A stretch of DNA of 64,000 nt from Aplidium turbinatum (GCA_918807975.1 OU964921.1:38528498-38592497); one strand, 5' to 3'; positions 30,795 to 42,754 are shown, counted from the stretch's first letter. Notes: generated by a model not told the origin, from the letters alone. Made by a program: numbers and translations.

Positions 30795-33113
30795 TGGGGC
30801 TGCATCGAAGAAACAATATGTGCCAGCAAACTGTGAATCATCTGATACGCGCTTAAAACTGAAAGAACCAATACAACTTGAACTGAAGTAATGGTGTCCA
30901 ACTGTCCATGAGTACCAGGCAGAGTGCTTCCACGCTGGAATCTTTGTTCAAGAGTGGTCATTTTTTGCCACAAGTCATGGTTAATCTCCATGTGACGGGA
31001 TTGATGGAGTAGTAAAAAGGAAGCTGGGTAACGAAAGTCTAGGCAGACCAACTGCTAACCAAATTTTGACTGCTGCAGCTGCCTATCAATACTGCTCTGA
31101 AGCTGTAACAAGTGTAAGTAAGAAATACTCAACAAAGATTCCAGCGTGGAAGCACTGTGCCTGGTCCTGAATTTCTTCAATCATGATGATTTTGGACAGT
31201 CCTTCCACTACAACTGGCAGAATATACACATTTTCGGCTCCAAACATGGAAACTGTGAATCGTCGCTTCATTGCATTCAAGATGAGCATTGATTGGCTTC
31301 TATTATGTTGGGTTTGATTGCCTGAAATTGCTGTCTAGGTCTTGACTAATGTTACAATAATGGCATGCTGTTCTATGTGTCCAAGTGTGCAACAACCTTT
31401 GTTCATTTATGTTATATTGTATTTATATTTTTGCTTCCTCTCACAGAGCTTAGTTACTGTACGTGCTAGAAACTGTGGTTTGCAGTTTATTCGCATGCAT
31501 GACAATCCGTGTTCAATTATATAGTAATTTATGCTGCCTCTCACATGTTTAGCTACATGGTAGAAACCGTGGTTGTCGGTTTATTTACATGCATGGCGGC
31601 CCTTGTTCAATTGCGTTTTTATTCATTCCAATTGTTGCCCTCAAATGTTGTAATGGCTCTGCAGTGAGCATATTTTGTCCAGTGTCACATGATGTTGAAT
31701 GCAAAATGGGATGCACTAGTTATGCATACAAAACTATAGGTTTATTTTATTGAATCCTTTTTAATTGTATTTTATTGCAGAAAGTTACTTAAAACTATCT
31801 TTAATGTTTCGTACACTTCTTGGCACTAATAATCTTACAATGATGTATGTATATAAGTAATTTTACATTGATCAGTGCAGACAAAGCCCATATATTCCAA
31901 TTCAGAAATTGCAATGTATATGCTTTCTTTCTCAGATTGTTATGTATTTCTTAGATTGCTGCATATGCTGTTCTTTAATGTAACTTCTGACAAATTAAAG
32001 TAACACAATTGTACTGTGCACACTGTCCTACTAGTAGCAGCGAGACATGTTTGGAAAATGATATAATTATGTCCCACATCGGACAAGCTCATTACATCCT
32101 TTCGATGTATTAAACTCCTTCATCTTTATGTCTTGACTCCTTCACCTTGTGTAATAGTGTATTATACTACTGTACTATTCTTTGCTTGACATACAGTGAC
32201 GTAGTAAGGGGGGGGAGGGGTGGACCACCCAGTATGGACTGATGAATTGTTAGTGATTAAAGTGGAATTATTGGAATAGGAGTCAGTTATCTACGTCAAT
32301 ATTAGTATTGAGAAAAAGGCTTGGCTACAGTTTTGCTCATAAAATAGTTGTAATACAAGTAGTGGTAATGGAATCTAAAGTCTTATCTCAAAATTCAAAA
32401 AAAAAGTAAAATCCAATGTTTTTGACTATTTTAAAAATTCTGCATTTTTGTGCACAATTTTTATTATGAGGTTGTGAATTGTAAGTGATTTAAAAGATAT
32501 TTTTGGAATATAACATCTATGCTAATAATAATAATCAAAAAAATTTTGAAAAAAATGTGTGGCCGCATGGCGAAATCGGCCATGATATCGAAGCACTACA
32601 AATGTTTATATCACAAAAAGTGTAACTCCTAGCTTATTTTAACCTTCATTTTTGGAAAGCTCACCCCTGAAAATGGGGGGATAGATACCAATTTTATGAA
32701 GATTGGGCAACTAGGTCCCAAGATATGAGCATTTTTATGCGGCTCACTAAAAAAATCGCCACCTGGTGGTCAAAGATTAAAATAGCGATGAAACAAAAAC
32801 CGCTTGACCAATTTTGACAAAATTTGTGCCAAATAACTCAGAATTTCAAGCATTTTAAACTGTGAAAAAATGGGACAATTATAAATTCTATGGTTCCAAA
32901 ATTTCAATTTTCTGGATGAATTGTAATGAAATGACCCTGCACTGTTCGGCTTATGCGATTGTTTAGCTGTTTTGTTTCTACCATGTAAGAAGTCTTATGG
33001 CAAAAATATGACTCCTCAATCCTCATACGCATACAGCACTTAAGTTAAGTTTTTTTTTTTTATTTCTGACCATTACAGCGAAAACAATACACGTCAACAT
33101 AGTAAGGGTCTAA

Positions 33114-33334
33114 AAAAGTTTTTCAAAGGCGCCTTCGTAGAGGGTTTCTGTATGGATTGCTGTATACCTTGCACAGTCCAAGTCCGGCAATAAGCTTTCT
33201 TCACAATAGTCGAGATATGCATTAGGCAGATTAAGGTTGTTAATTTCATTGCGCGCAATATGTCAGTGTAATACCCCACTTTTCGAAGGGAATATCCCCG
33301 TCATAGGCGAATTTCCACCTTCCAAATCTTCATT
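33114..33334 (-). other. Possible degraded transposon exon
   Basis: On the minus strand a good acceptor (TATTTTACAG at about 33335) precedes a frame reading LNEDLEGGNSPMTGIFPS that closes after about 23 codons. Farther on in the same register is a protein-like stretch (NLPNAYLDYCEESLLPDLD). It may be the remains of a transposon coding exon, or a short terminal exon. I could not assign it. Confidence 0.25.
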
Positions 33335-35030
33335 CAACTGTAAAATACAAATAAATTAAGTAATGAATAATCATCTTCAAGTGCCATTCTGCATTAACCT
33401 CTCCGAACTTGGGTGACCATTTGATGCCATAGTTCTTTAGCATACCAGTAATGTAATGCATATGTTTTGTGTAAAATAAGTCACGTTCAATTGCTATATA
33501 TAGTATGCAAAAAATGGCACCAAAGAAGGTTCATTACCGGTACCTCAAAATGTAAATATAGCTACGGAATTATTGAATTAATGCACTTCTAAAGTAGCAC
33601 CATCATAATAGTGTATATTGCATATTATGCTTTCGAAAGCTAACTTTTTCAACCTGCAGTTATGTATTTCATTGGCTACATTTCCAAATTTGATATTGAT
33701 AATATTATTATTACTATTTATTTGCATCAGACCAATAAGTCCATATTAATTACCATACATGCAAAAAGACAAAAACAAAAAATACAAGAATAATCACAAT
33801 AACCCGGTTAACAGATAATGCTGTTGCGGAGAATTGTTAACGAGTAAACTGCAAAAGTATTAAGTGTAGTTAAACAATCATACCTCATCAAAAATATTGT
33901 ACGATAAGTTCTTCTTCACTCATGTCTTGAAGAGCCTCCAAACATTGTGACAACATTTTAATGACTTTTTAAAACAATATAAAACCTTTCTGTACACTTA
34001 TTGCTGTATTGTAATAAACATATACTGTATTTATGAACATTCTCTATTTGTATTATGCATATAAATTGTTTTCTATATCATGAGTGGCCCACGAGTAACA
34101 TGCTAAATGTGACATATCTGAAATATAGAAGTGCTGTATTTCCTTTTCTATGAAGCTAGCTGTTATTTTTAGTGGAATTGGCTCAAAATCAACCATGGTT
34201 ACGGTAGTGAATAAGAACTAATAATATCTAGGCTACAAATGTGTCATGACAAATTATGCACTTTTTTATTTTGGTGCAAAATATCTTAAGTGGAACAAGA
34301 AAGGAGATAACATACGTAACTTTATATTTTTATCAGTAGTAAACAAACAAGTTTTTTTGCCAGTATATCTGCAGTCTGTAGTGTAAACTGACAAACAATA
34401 AATATTCAATGGCAAGTTAGAATAAACTTATTGGGCCTAACCTAGAAAACTAGCCACAAGAATAGGCAATTTTTTGACTGTAATTCACATATCCTTAATG
34501 AACAGCAAAATTGTTGGTTGTGACAAGTATAGATTTGACCAGTGCATCATAATTTGCACATGTCTGATATAGCCTTATCTAGATTTACATAATGTAATTA
34601 ATATCTATGTACATTTATAGACTTTGAATAGACAAAAGTAGCCTACTGTTTAATCTTGAGTCTAGGTCAATTTCCATTGGCAACAAGTGCCTTCCTTTAA
34701 ACTAACCAGTGCCTAATATTCCTGGCAGAAAAGTTTATCAACTAACCAGCCTTTCAACAACCTATGTTTTGGTCTTCTGCTGAAGAAGCCAAAATTCAAT
34801 TCCTTATAATTTGAACTTACATCATCTTTTAACTACTTGTATTCATGCTAACCCAAGCCTCAGAAAAGTAAACCAAACGAATTTTTCTAGATAAATACTG
34901 AAACTAACATCCTAAACATTCTACATTAATTAAAAACAAGTCTGCAACCACAATATCTTGCACAATTTCACCATTGATAGTAGACAATATGCCTGTATTT
35001 GCATAACTTTGGTGCTTTGCTTTCATAATA
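33335..35030. other. Element interior, no coding recognised
   Basis: AT-rich DNA between the palindrome and the right terminal repeat. It contains TAGGCTA words and no supported gene. Confidence 0.4.
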
Positions 35031-35115
35031 TACTGTACCGCCACTAGGGGCGCTGTTTCACGAGCGACGACAACTGCCTTTTTCGTTAGCCTTCCAGACT
35101 AGTAATATAGAGACT

Positions 35116-35446
35116 GTGGCAGCTGGTGGATGAAATACCGTAACTCACAGACAACAACACTTCCAACAATTGGAAATTTAACTTTGTCACACTCAGGCCT
35201 GTGTCAGTGGTTCAAAGCCTCTACAAGTATGCGAAACTACCAAGATTAAGCTTTCAAAGCAGCTTTTCGAGTTCTCGATAAAGATTTAACGTATCAATCA
35301 TCATTCTCAACAAGCTGAATTGTGGTATTGCATACAGGCTTCGATAGTCGATACTGTGTTCCATTAACTGTATTAAAAATTGTGTACTTTGCTCTTTTTC
35401 AATCAAAGGTTCAATATTCCATTTTGAACTGGGGGAGGTCTAACCA
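35116..35446 (+). repeat. 331-bp direct repeat, right copy
   Basis: Apparently identical to 26513-26843. It overlaps the last four bases of the element's right end (GTGG) and continues past the shared CCA into unrelated DNA (AACAATTATT). The microhomology at both edges (GTGG on the left, CCA on the right) matches the element's own terminal bases. Confidence 0.85.
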
Positions 35447-36505
35447 AACAATTATTCCTTCAATTCAAGTACTTTAAAATAAATTTATTCGTTCATGCTT
35501 ATTTGTATCAAAAACAACCCATACAACTGAGCTCTATCATGTTTTTAACGTTTTAAAGATTGAAGACTTAATTAAACTTATGGAAAATTAATGTTTAAAA
35601 TTGTGCATGATATGTTGCCAAAATTGTATGATGCTTACTTCACCAATTTAGATACCATAGTTACAACACTCGCCATCACAAAAAATGTGCATTGTTTTTA
35701 CCGCCTGTTACGTAAATCAAATAGTGTGAAAAATGTTATGATTTACTGGTGTGAAGTTATGGAGTGACATATTTAATGAGCTGAAAGATTATAGGCTACA
35801 TATAATATAATGTCTTTATAGCTAAGTACAAGTGTTTTCTTCTCGGTCAATATGGTAATTAATTCATATTTGCTTTTATGTTGATATTTCTTTGTTTTTT
35901 TTCTGTATTGGTTTTCAAATTTCCGTTTTTTGTTTTGCTTTTTTTGGCTGTGGCTATATTTACACTAAATAGTGTAATAATAGCCTCAATAGTGTTGCCA
36001 GATAAGAAATTCTGCCCTACTTTGGGAAAAGTTTAAAGCTGTTGAAGATAAAAACTTGTATTTTCGAAATTTTTTTAGTCCTGGGAAGATCAAAACCCTA
36101 ATCTTATTCCTAACTCTCACCCTTAACTTAACCCTTCCTAACTTTAATCCTAACTCTGGCAACACCTGATTGTGGAAAAATAGATACTTCCTTTTTTTAG
36201 TGTGATTATTATTTTTTTTATTAAGTACCAGTACTGTGTTACATGCAACAGGCTAGGGTGGCAGCAGACATAGATGACCTTACAGGTCTTTCGTTGCCGT
36301 CCTGTTGTGCTGATATACACTATGTACTTTTTGTTTGTTTGTCGCCATTCGCCAGCAAAACAATAAACTGAACTGAAGTGCCTATGCTGAGTAAATGCTA
36401 ATTTGCTAAAGCTTTTTTGATTAAATCATTCATGCATTGCATGTCGAAATCTCACTGGTCAACCATGACGTATTTTAGAGAAGTCAATGAGTCAATCACA
36501 GCGGG
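35447..36505. other. No gene seen
   Basis: AT-rich. The part around 36240-36380 (ending AACAATAAACTGAACTGAAG) resembles a LINE 3' tail but could not be assigned. Confidence 0.35.
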
Positions 36506-36901
36506 TAGCCACTTTAACAAGTCGAAATTCTGCCACTGAAATTGATTAGAATGAAACCGCCAACCAATCATAAGCTACGGTTTAAATGACGTAAAAAATG
36601 GCAAAAAGAAGATGATAGAAAGCAAATTAAGTGATGGATTTTTTGTCAGCTGATTGGCTTAGGGGTTAGGGTTAAGGCTAGAAAATAGTCATTTCATTGA
36701 CGCGGGTTCGATTCCCACTACTGCTATTGCTCTTTTTCTTCTTTAATTACCAAATAAAGTTCAAAACAAGCATTAACTCTCTGGATGAGTGCAAGAAGGA
36801 TCACAATTGGACGGCACCCTCTTATAACATGGTCTGATTGGTTGGCGGTTGCATTCTAGTCAATTTCAGTGGCAGAATTTCGACTTGTTAAAGTGGGTAC
36901 C
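36506..36901. mobile_element. Inverted-repeat element with 11-bp flanking duplication
   Basis: CACTTTAACAAGTCGAAATT and about 60 further bases at the left are mirrored at the right end. The word ATCACAGCGGG lies just outside both ends (36495-36505 and 36902-36912). The interior includes a family-B SINE tail (GGGTTCGATTCCCAC at about 36703). The flanking word length suggests a foldback/MULE-like insertion. Confidence 0.7.
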
Positions 36902-36912
36902 ATCACAGCGGG

Positions 36913-37890
36913 GCTCAATTCAATTCAATTTATTTTTCTTTGACGGAAAACAACAGCAGTCAGCAATGATAAAGTTACAATAAGTTTACGGGAACAAATC
37001 AACAAAAGGAAACGGCGGCAAAACCACAGAAGTTTAAAACGTGCATGCGATGTAAATTTAAAGCATACGTCGATGAAAGTAAAGTTAAGCATGGCCACCA
37101 AACTTATCGCTGTCAATTCTTGCTACAAATCGGCTGCCGAGAAACAAACCTAACAGTTTAAAATAGATGAATTCGTTGAAAGAATCAGTTGGCTTCACAT
37201 ACCTAAAGCAACTGGAGGTGTGACAGTTGATGAAGCCATGCGGGGACGAGTGAACTTACAACCAATACAGAAAATTAAAAATTAAAAACACGAGCATTTA
37301 ATAAACGTACGGTGAGCTTATTATACAAAAAACTATATAGCCTAGAGTGTTTCGTTTTTAAATAAAATGAGCTGTTCGCAGCAACGACAGTGGTGTAGTT
37401 TTAAAACAGAAATCGATAACTGATGGGTTCAGGAAAATACACTAATTATTTGAACATGATATTATAGTGATGATCAATGAAAAATGTACCGTACTTAGTG
37501 AAGGAGATATGAAAATGGTCTTGATGGCATGCGGGTGACTTCGGTATCGGAAAGGAATGGAGTTTCTTGGCGTTTTTCAAATGAATTCCCAATCAAACTT
37601 CTGGAGAGTGATGCAGCTTCATTGTTGTAGTACCGTACTCTTGACAAACAAATCTATACAACAAAGTAACGAGAGTCAAAAGGTTCTTTGAACAAATACA
37701 ATACACGTACCGTAGTTCGGCTAATTAAAAGGCGTAGCCTATTGCGTTGGTAACATATTAGCATCTAATAGCAGCTTATTGAAATTGAATAATTTTTGGT
37801 GGTGGTGGCAGACGCACAACAGTGACTGTTGTAATAAGCGAAGCAGATACTTGGTGTCAAAAGTAGTAGGCTACTTGAAAGATTATTATA
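36913..37890. other. No host gene; possible LINE 3' tail at the start
   Basis: CAATTCAATTCAATTTATTT at 36917 followed by a GGAAACGGCGGC-type stretch resembles LINE tails. The remainder has several TACCGTA and TAGCCTA words and no open frame of note. Confidence 0.35.
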
Positions 37891-38078
37891 CAGTAGAATT
37901 CGCCTATAGCCTAGTGACTTTGGCTATAGGCTAGTGACACTTCACCTATAGTGACACCTGTTGCAAAGTCCCGTTTGCATACGCAACAGTTGAGTAGAAT
38001 TCGGCTATACTGACACTTCGGTTATGGTGACACTTTTTCCGCGGTCCCTTCAGGTGTCACTATAGGCGAATTTTACTG
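37891..38078. mobile_element. pogo-type MITE, 188 bp
   Basis: CAGTAGAATTCGCCTATAG at the left is mirrored by CTATAGGCGAATTTTACTG at the right, with TA on both sides. Internal words CTATAG...GTGACAC are repeated in both orientations. The pattern is that of Tigger/pogo MITEs. Confidence 0.75.
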
Positions 38079-38234
38079 TATATATAAAAGTTGAGATAAA
38101 CTTACAGCAAGGAATTCCTTTTTCGGGTTTTTTTTACAAAAAACTGATAGGCGATTTAACACATTAAGTTCTGTCACAAAGAAAGCCCGCTACTTTTCGG
38201 GGGAAGTAGGCTATACATTAGACTAAAACCGTCC

Positions 38235-38330
38235 TCACCACTCTGTTAACTCCAGTTAGGCATGCGAAACTACCAGGAATAACCTAACAAAGTTTTGTCA
38301 GTTCCGGGATAAAGATTCAAAACCAAAACC
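38235..38330 (+). repeat. SINE family A tail fragment
   Basis: GCATGCGAAACTACCAGGAA and GGGATAAAGATTCAAAACC match the 3' part of the family copies at 26600 and 62750. Confidence 0.5.
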
Positions 38331-39209
38331 AATATTTTGTGCCACACAAGAATGTTTCAATTTGATGATTTATTTAGGCTAATTGGGATACAGGCAGGTA
38401 TATGAATGTAGATTAAAGTTAATTCAGCCTTGTTTTGCTATTGTATGCTACGTTTTGTTGCCCGTGTATTCGTGCATGGCCAAGTTGATGACTGCAGAGT
38501 TATTAGACTGCACTACTTCAGAGATTGTAAATAATTTTACGTTTTTGAAAACATGCAGGCCTATGTATTTTTGGACAAACTTTGAAAAATTTGGGCAAAT
38601 AGTGTTCGCCCCCCAAAAATGTTTTATTCTCCATGGCTATGGGCCCGCGGGTCGGACTTTGGATACCTCTGCTCTTTTGAAACTTATATGTTGACACCAA
38701 ATCAAACAGCATTTCCATTATTTGTAATTAAACTTTTTATTGGGTGGCGAACCATTTAGGTGACGAACCATTCGCTTTCATTTCAAGTCTGACAGACGTC
38801 TGGCTGGAACAAAAGAATTAAATCAGTGGTGACGACATTATCAAGTTTTCTATCATCTGCTTCCGTTTGAATATTGAGGTTGAAGCAAAAAAATTTTGAA
38901 CACATTTGCTGATGACGTTTATCTTTTGTTTCCAAGGCAAGTGCTTTCTATTAAAACATGGTTTAAAGAAAAGGTTGCACATGTAAAATCTGCCAAAGAA
39001 ATGGCTTTTTTTTATTGTAAAAAATGCATCAGTTGTAACATCTTATCCTGACGTTTGTATGTCTGCATAGGCTACATAACAGAACCTGTTACAGCTGCTA
39101 CGACCGAGAGATCTTTTTCAAAACTTTAAACTGATCAAAAAGATTCGCGACACACTTGAGAATCTGTGGCGGCACACTAGTGTGCCGCGGCACACAGTTT
39201 AAGAATCAC

Positions 39210-39728
39210 TGTTGTAGAGGCTCTTGACGCAGGACAGCGGTTACCGGAATTGGCAAAGTGGAGTCTTCCGATTGTTGAAGTGTTGTTTCTGGGAGATTAT
39301 TCCATTCACTGATGGCTATCCCCTCGTCTTCGAGGATGATGTGTGTCTTGCGAAGACGCCTGTCTGTGAATTGATTAGCGTGGACTTAATGGCGCACACT
39401 CAACAAGCACACATAAACTTGACAAAGCCATCAGCTTTATCCAATGGCAAGGCAAGCCAAGACGATTGGAGCCGGTGGCATGCTGCAGCCTTCATCCGCC
39501 TTCACAGTCGTTGAGCCTGGCTGGCTTCATCCGCCTGTTCCGACGTTGGGGACTTGACTCCGACGTTGGGGACGGGACTCCATTCACTAGGTGCCGCTGA
39601 ATGGAGAGCAGTCCTGATATGCGTTGCTCAAGCTCAATTGATTCCTGCTCAAGCGCACATCTCGAGAGTCGAACTTACGCCGCGTGATCTTGAGCCGGGC
39701 GCGTAACCACTGAGCTAACGGGGCGGAC
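39210..39728 (-). mobile_element. SINE family A, minus strand, interrupted
   Basis: On the minus strand the tRNA-like head (CCGTTAGCTCAGTGGTTACG) starts at 39728 and the body follows. The copy is interrupted by a 269-bp insert flanked by CCATTCACT. A hAT-like end (GTGCCGCGGCACAC) lies immediately to the left at 39170-39205. Confidence 0.7.
39311..39579. mobile_element. Unclassified 269-bp insert in a SINE, 9-bp TSD
   Basis: CCATTCACT occurs at 39302-39310 and 39580-39588 around a GC-richer insert that begins GATGGCTATCCCCTCGTC and ends with two copies of CCGACGTTGGGGAC. No inverted ends were recognised, so it is probably another SINE-like or retroposed repeat. Confidence 0.6.
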
Positions 39729-40318
39729 TAGGTGCTGGTGCAACATCAACACGGAAAATTTTTGAGTCACCCGCAAGTAAATTAGTAAATTTGTGTTGAC
39801 AAAGGTTGTTGTATTTTATTAGTCTCTATCTGTCGTGGTGATTGTCAGGAACTTTAAATTCTTTCAAAACTTTAATTCTTATTGGGACAAACAATCATCT
39901 GCATTTTGTTGAAATATTGTTTGTTACTAATTCCAAAGTTGCCTCGCCTCCATAACTTGTACACAAGTAAATTTGATTGACATTAAATGACGTATGTTGT
40001 TGCAACGTCTATTTTGATTTGATTTTTATGATATTATGTCTACGTCAAAATTAACGTTAACATGTCAAAATTATTCCTGCAACGCACTATCGCCGACAAA
40101 ATTTTTGGTATGACATTATTTCGATTTTGAAAATCTGCAATCACACAGTTTATGTTTGACCATGCAACCTTGGAGAAACGGTGTTCTAATTGTCGACAGT
40201 TTTGTACAAAAAAAGTATAAAATTATTTAAATATTATAGAAACAAGCCCATTGATTCTTGTACGGACAAAAGCAGCTCAATCGAATAATATGAACAGAAA
40301 ATTAAGGGCCCCATTAAT
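39729..40318. other. No gene seen
   Basis: AT-rich intergenic DNA without recognised repeats. Confidence 0.4.
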
Positions 40319-41621
40319 CAGGGCCGGATTAAGGGTACTGTAGGCCTAAGGCTGTTTACTACAGAAGGACCTATTTTTGCAAAACAAGCTACAAAAAGTA
40401 ATAAAAATACATACATGAAAGATGGAAAGTATTTACTCCAAAATAACATAAACATAACAGAAAAAATGGCGCATATTTGGTTTTGGGAACAAACACAATT
40501 TTTATTGTCAAATTTAAAGCAGATGGAAAAGATTTTAGAAAGAAATAGATGGTAGGTACCTATGGTAATACTTTACCTGATGGCACTCTAAACCAGGAGT
40601 TTTCAACCTTTTTTCCATCGCGACCCCCTCAGAGCAATCAATATAGTCTCGCGCTCCCCCATAAAAGTATTCAACAAAAGCATATTTAATGCAAAATTTA
40701 ACCAAATTTGATTCATGCCGACATCCAGTTATGTTTAGTTTTGCTGTTCCAACGTAAACTACCGAAACGAAAAACGTTTTTTAGCGATGGTATCACGGCT
40801 TTTATTACATTTCCTCCGATTGTTATTTCCATTTTCTATCAAGCTTACCTGGATAGTAGGAGAAAAAATAATGAGAATAATCCACATTTTCGCACTTTCA
40901 CCGGTTGAATTTATTGCAATTTTTTATGGATTTATTTAAATCAATTTCAGTGAGATGGTAGGTTCTGCATATTTTTAACTATTAAGTTTGTCAATGCGTG
41001 CACCTGTTGCTGAGAGAACTTTCAAACAAGATAGCCGACACCAATTTTTTTCAATGCCATTGAAAACAATACTGAGAAATCTATTTTGTATAGGATTCTA
41101 CATAATTTTGCTTTTTTACCATAGCGTTGTTACTGGTTAACTTTAGTCTGCAGAAAGCAACGTACAAGAACTTGGTGAAAAATATCGAATGCTTTCCTAT
41201 AGTTAAAGCCTTGCGACGTCTGAAAGCTTAAACGATATAATAACCTCAAGTAGAGGAATGGGCGATTGCCAAAAAACACAGTTTTTAATCTTTTCTGGCA
41301 AAAAAGAATTGAAAACAATAGCCGACACTGGAATTTCAAGCACCTTGTGAACCTCCGAAAAACGGCTCGCCGCGACCCCCAGATTAAAAAGCCCTGCTCT
41401 AAACTCAATTTCAGTAAAAGTGGCGCCAACGTGGTTTTAGAAATGGGCTCTTCATGTGTGGGCTATTGACTCAACTCAGTCATTCGTTTTTAAGCAAAAA
41501 CTGTAGGCCTACTGGTAGGCTACTGGATCTGTATCACTATCAACCTTGCAAAAATTGAGGGCCGAATTTTTCCAGGGCCTAAGGCTATAGCCTTATTAGC
41601 CTAAGGGTTTATCCGGCCCTG
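40319..41621. mobile_element. hAT-like element hosting a second hAT insertion
   Basis: CAGGGCCGGATTAAGG at the left and the inverted CAGGGCCGGATAAACCC at the right are hAT-style ends. Flanks CCATTAAT and CCCATAAT match at 6 of 8 positions, an aged duplication. About 500 bp remain once the nested element is excluded; no coding was seen. Confidence 0.65.
40594..41396. mobile_element. Nested hAT element with perfect 8-bp TSD
   Basis: The left end CAGGAGTTTTCAACCTTTTT with GCGACCCCC subterminal, and the right end ...CGCGACCCCCAGATT...GCCCTG, are inverted. CTCTAAAC flanks both sides (40586-40593, 41397-41404). No intact transposase frame was seen. It is younger than the hAT-like element around it. 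Confidence 0.85.
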
Positions 41622-41898
41622 CCCATAATGGATGCTTGCACAGGGCCTCCGTCTGGCGAATTACGGCATCTGGCTACGTGCAATGCACGCACGTCACACA
41701 CTGTAACCTAACCTTCGCAGAAACCATGGAAATCAAGAAATTTTAGATAAAGCGTTAACTTTACTATTGAATTTGTCCTATTGGTATTTTCTAATGATTT
41801 GTTGTCAGTTTGGTTCGAGCTGATTGCATGCAAAAATCGCAGTCAATGTAAGTGTACTCTCAGCAAGTGTGATGAGCCTGATCTAATTGACTTATTTG

Positions 41899-42344
41899 CA
41901 GGCTTGTCCATGGGACATTTTTTTCTGTCCCATCCCATCCCATCCCATAGCAATTCATGCCTGTCCCGTCCCATCCCATCCCATGGGATTCCCATCAAAA
42001 TACAATTCAATAAATGTTATTAAATTTATGGAAATTTAAGTCTAATGTGTACTAGATAGGACTAAATGTACAAAAAGAGATATAAAACGACAAAATTTAT
42101 TGATTTTGTTAACTTTGAAGTTCAGAAAAGTTGTCTATCTATGACAATTCATTATCATTGGCACTCATATTCCGAGTCACTGTGCTCATTCAGCAAATTT
42201 TCAATTTCCTGCTCTTAAAATGCTCTTAAAATGCCTAGCTACTGTCCCATGGGAAATGCAATTCGTGCTGTCCCATCCCATCCCATCCCATGGGACATTT
42301 CCCATGGGATTCCCGTGGAAATCCCATTCCCATGGACAAGCCTG
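41899..42344. mobile_element. hAT MITE made of CCCATCCCAT repeats, perfect 8-bp TSD
   Basis: CAGGCTTGTCCATGGGA at the left is mirrored at the right; CTTATTTG flanks both sides (41891-41898, 42345-42352). Both halves carry runs of TCCCATCCCATCCCATGGGA in mirrored order. It is 446 bp with no coding. Confidence 0.85.
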
Positions 42345-42754
42345 CTTATTTGCGTAGCTTTCTTGAGAAATCGTTTGAAATGAAATTCACAAACAATTTA
42401 TATTAACACCAAAATAGATAACTTTAATACCTCAACAAAAATTTGCACAACATTTTAGTAGTCTATAAACACAACTATAGGCTTGTGACATGAAATTAAT
42501 CTTTTAGGAGACCAAAACAAAGAATTTTTTGTTAACAAAATATTTTGGAATTTCGAAATGTTTTCTTTCAAATTGCCACGTAATAATACAATAGCAACAG
42601 CAACTTTTACAACAAAGCTACATAGACTGACAGTTAGCTTACTGGGTGAAATACAACATCTAGGCTAGCTACTCACAGCTTTATACACAAACATATAATT
42701 AAATTGGTCAATTAATGTTTGTCATTGGACAGATTTCAAATTGCTGACACTATA

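Larger units (their letters stand above)
28272..32943. repeat. 4.7-kb imperfect palindrome inside the THAP element
   Basis: The sequence from GTGCAGGGTCATTTCATT (28273) is read inverted from 32943 backward, nearly base for base apart from small indels, in to about 30605 on the left and 31165 on the right. A further short match follows (30905-30945 against 31133-31160: AGTGCTTCCACGCTGGAATC). The left arm is longer because it holds two pieces missing from the right arm: a LINE insert (29725-30265) and the segment 30605-30895. The central loop is about 180 bp. Confidence 0.8.
26841..35119. mobile_element. 8.3-kb terminal-inverted-repeat DNA transposon (THAP-type), composite
   Basis: The left end CCACAGTCTCTATACTACTA is mirrored at 35119 (inverted CCACAGTCTCTATATTACTA). 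The similarity extends with gaps to about 95 bp, including CAGCGCC...AGTGG...TACAG near the inner edge. Inside on the plus strand is an exon encoding a THAP-type zinc finger (27337-27489), and further in a 4.7-kb palindrome. A second inverted copy of the terminal word at about 27105-27118 suggests that a short derivative (26841-27118) is also recognisable. THAP domains occur in P-element and Kolobok-type transposases, so one of these superfamilies is likely. No complete catalytic region was found. It is flanked by a 331-bp direct repeat, far longer than any normal target duplication. Confidence 0.65.

Noticed and set aside
30791-31051. Minus-strand open frame over the palindrome centre
   Set aside because: It overlaps a plus-strand coding-like stretch (GRPTANQILTAAAAYQYC followed by GTAAGT) and the other minus frame; which frame, if any, was coding cannot be told, so no gene is claimed.
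26513-35446. LTR retrotransposon with 331-bp LTRs
   Set aside because: The 331-bp repeat is SINE tail plus flank, it lacks LTR-type ends, and the sequence between has inverted ends and a THAP exon with no retroelement coding at the right places.
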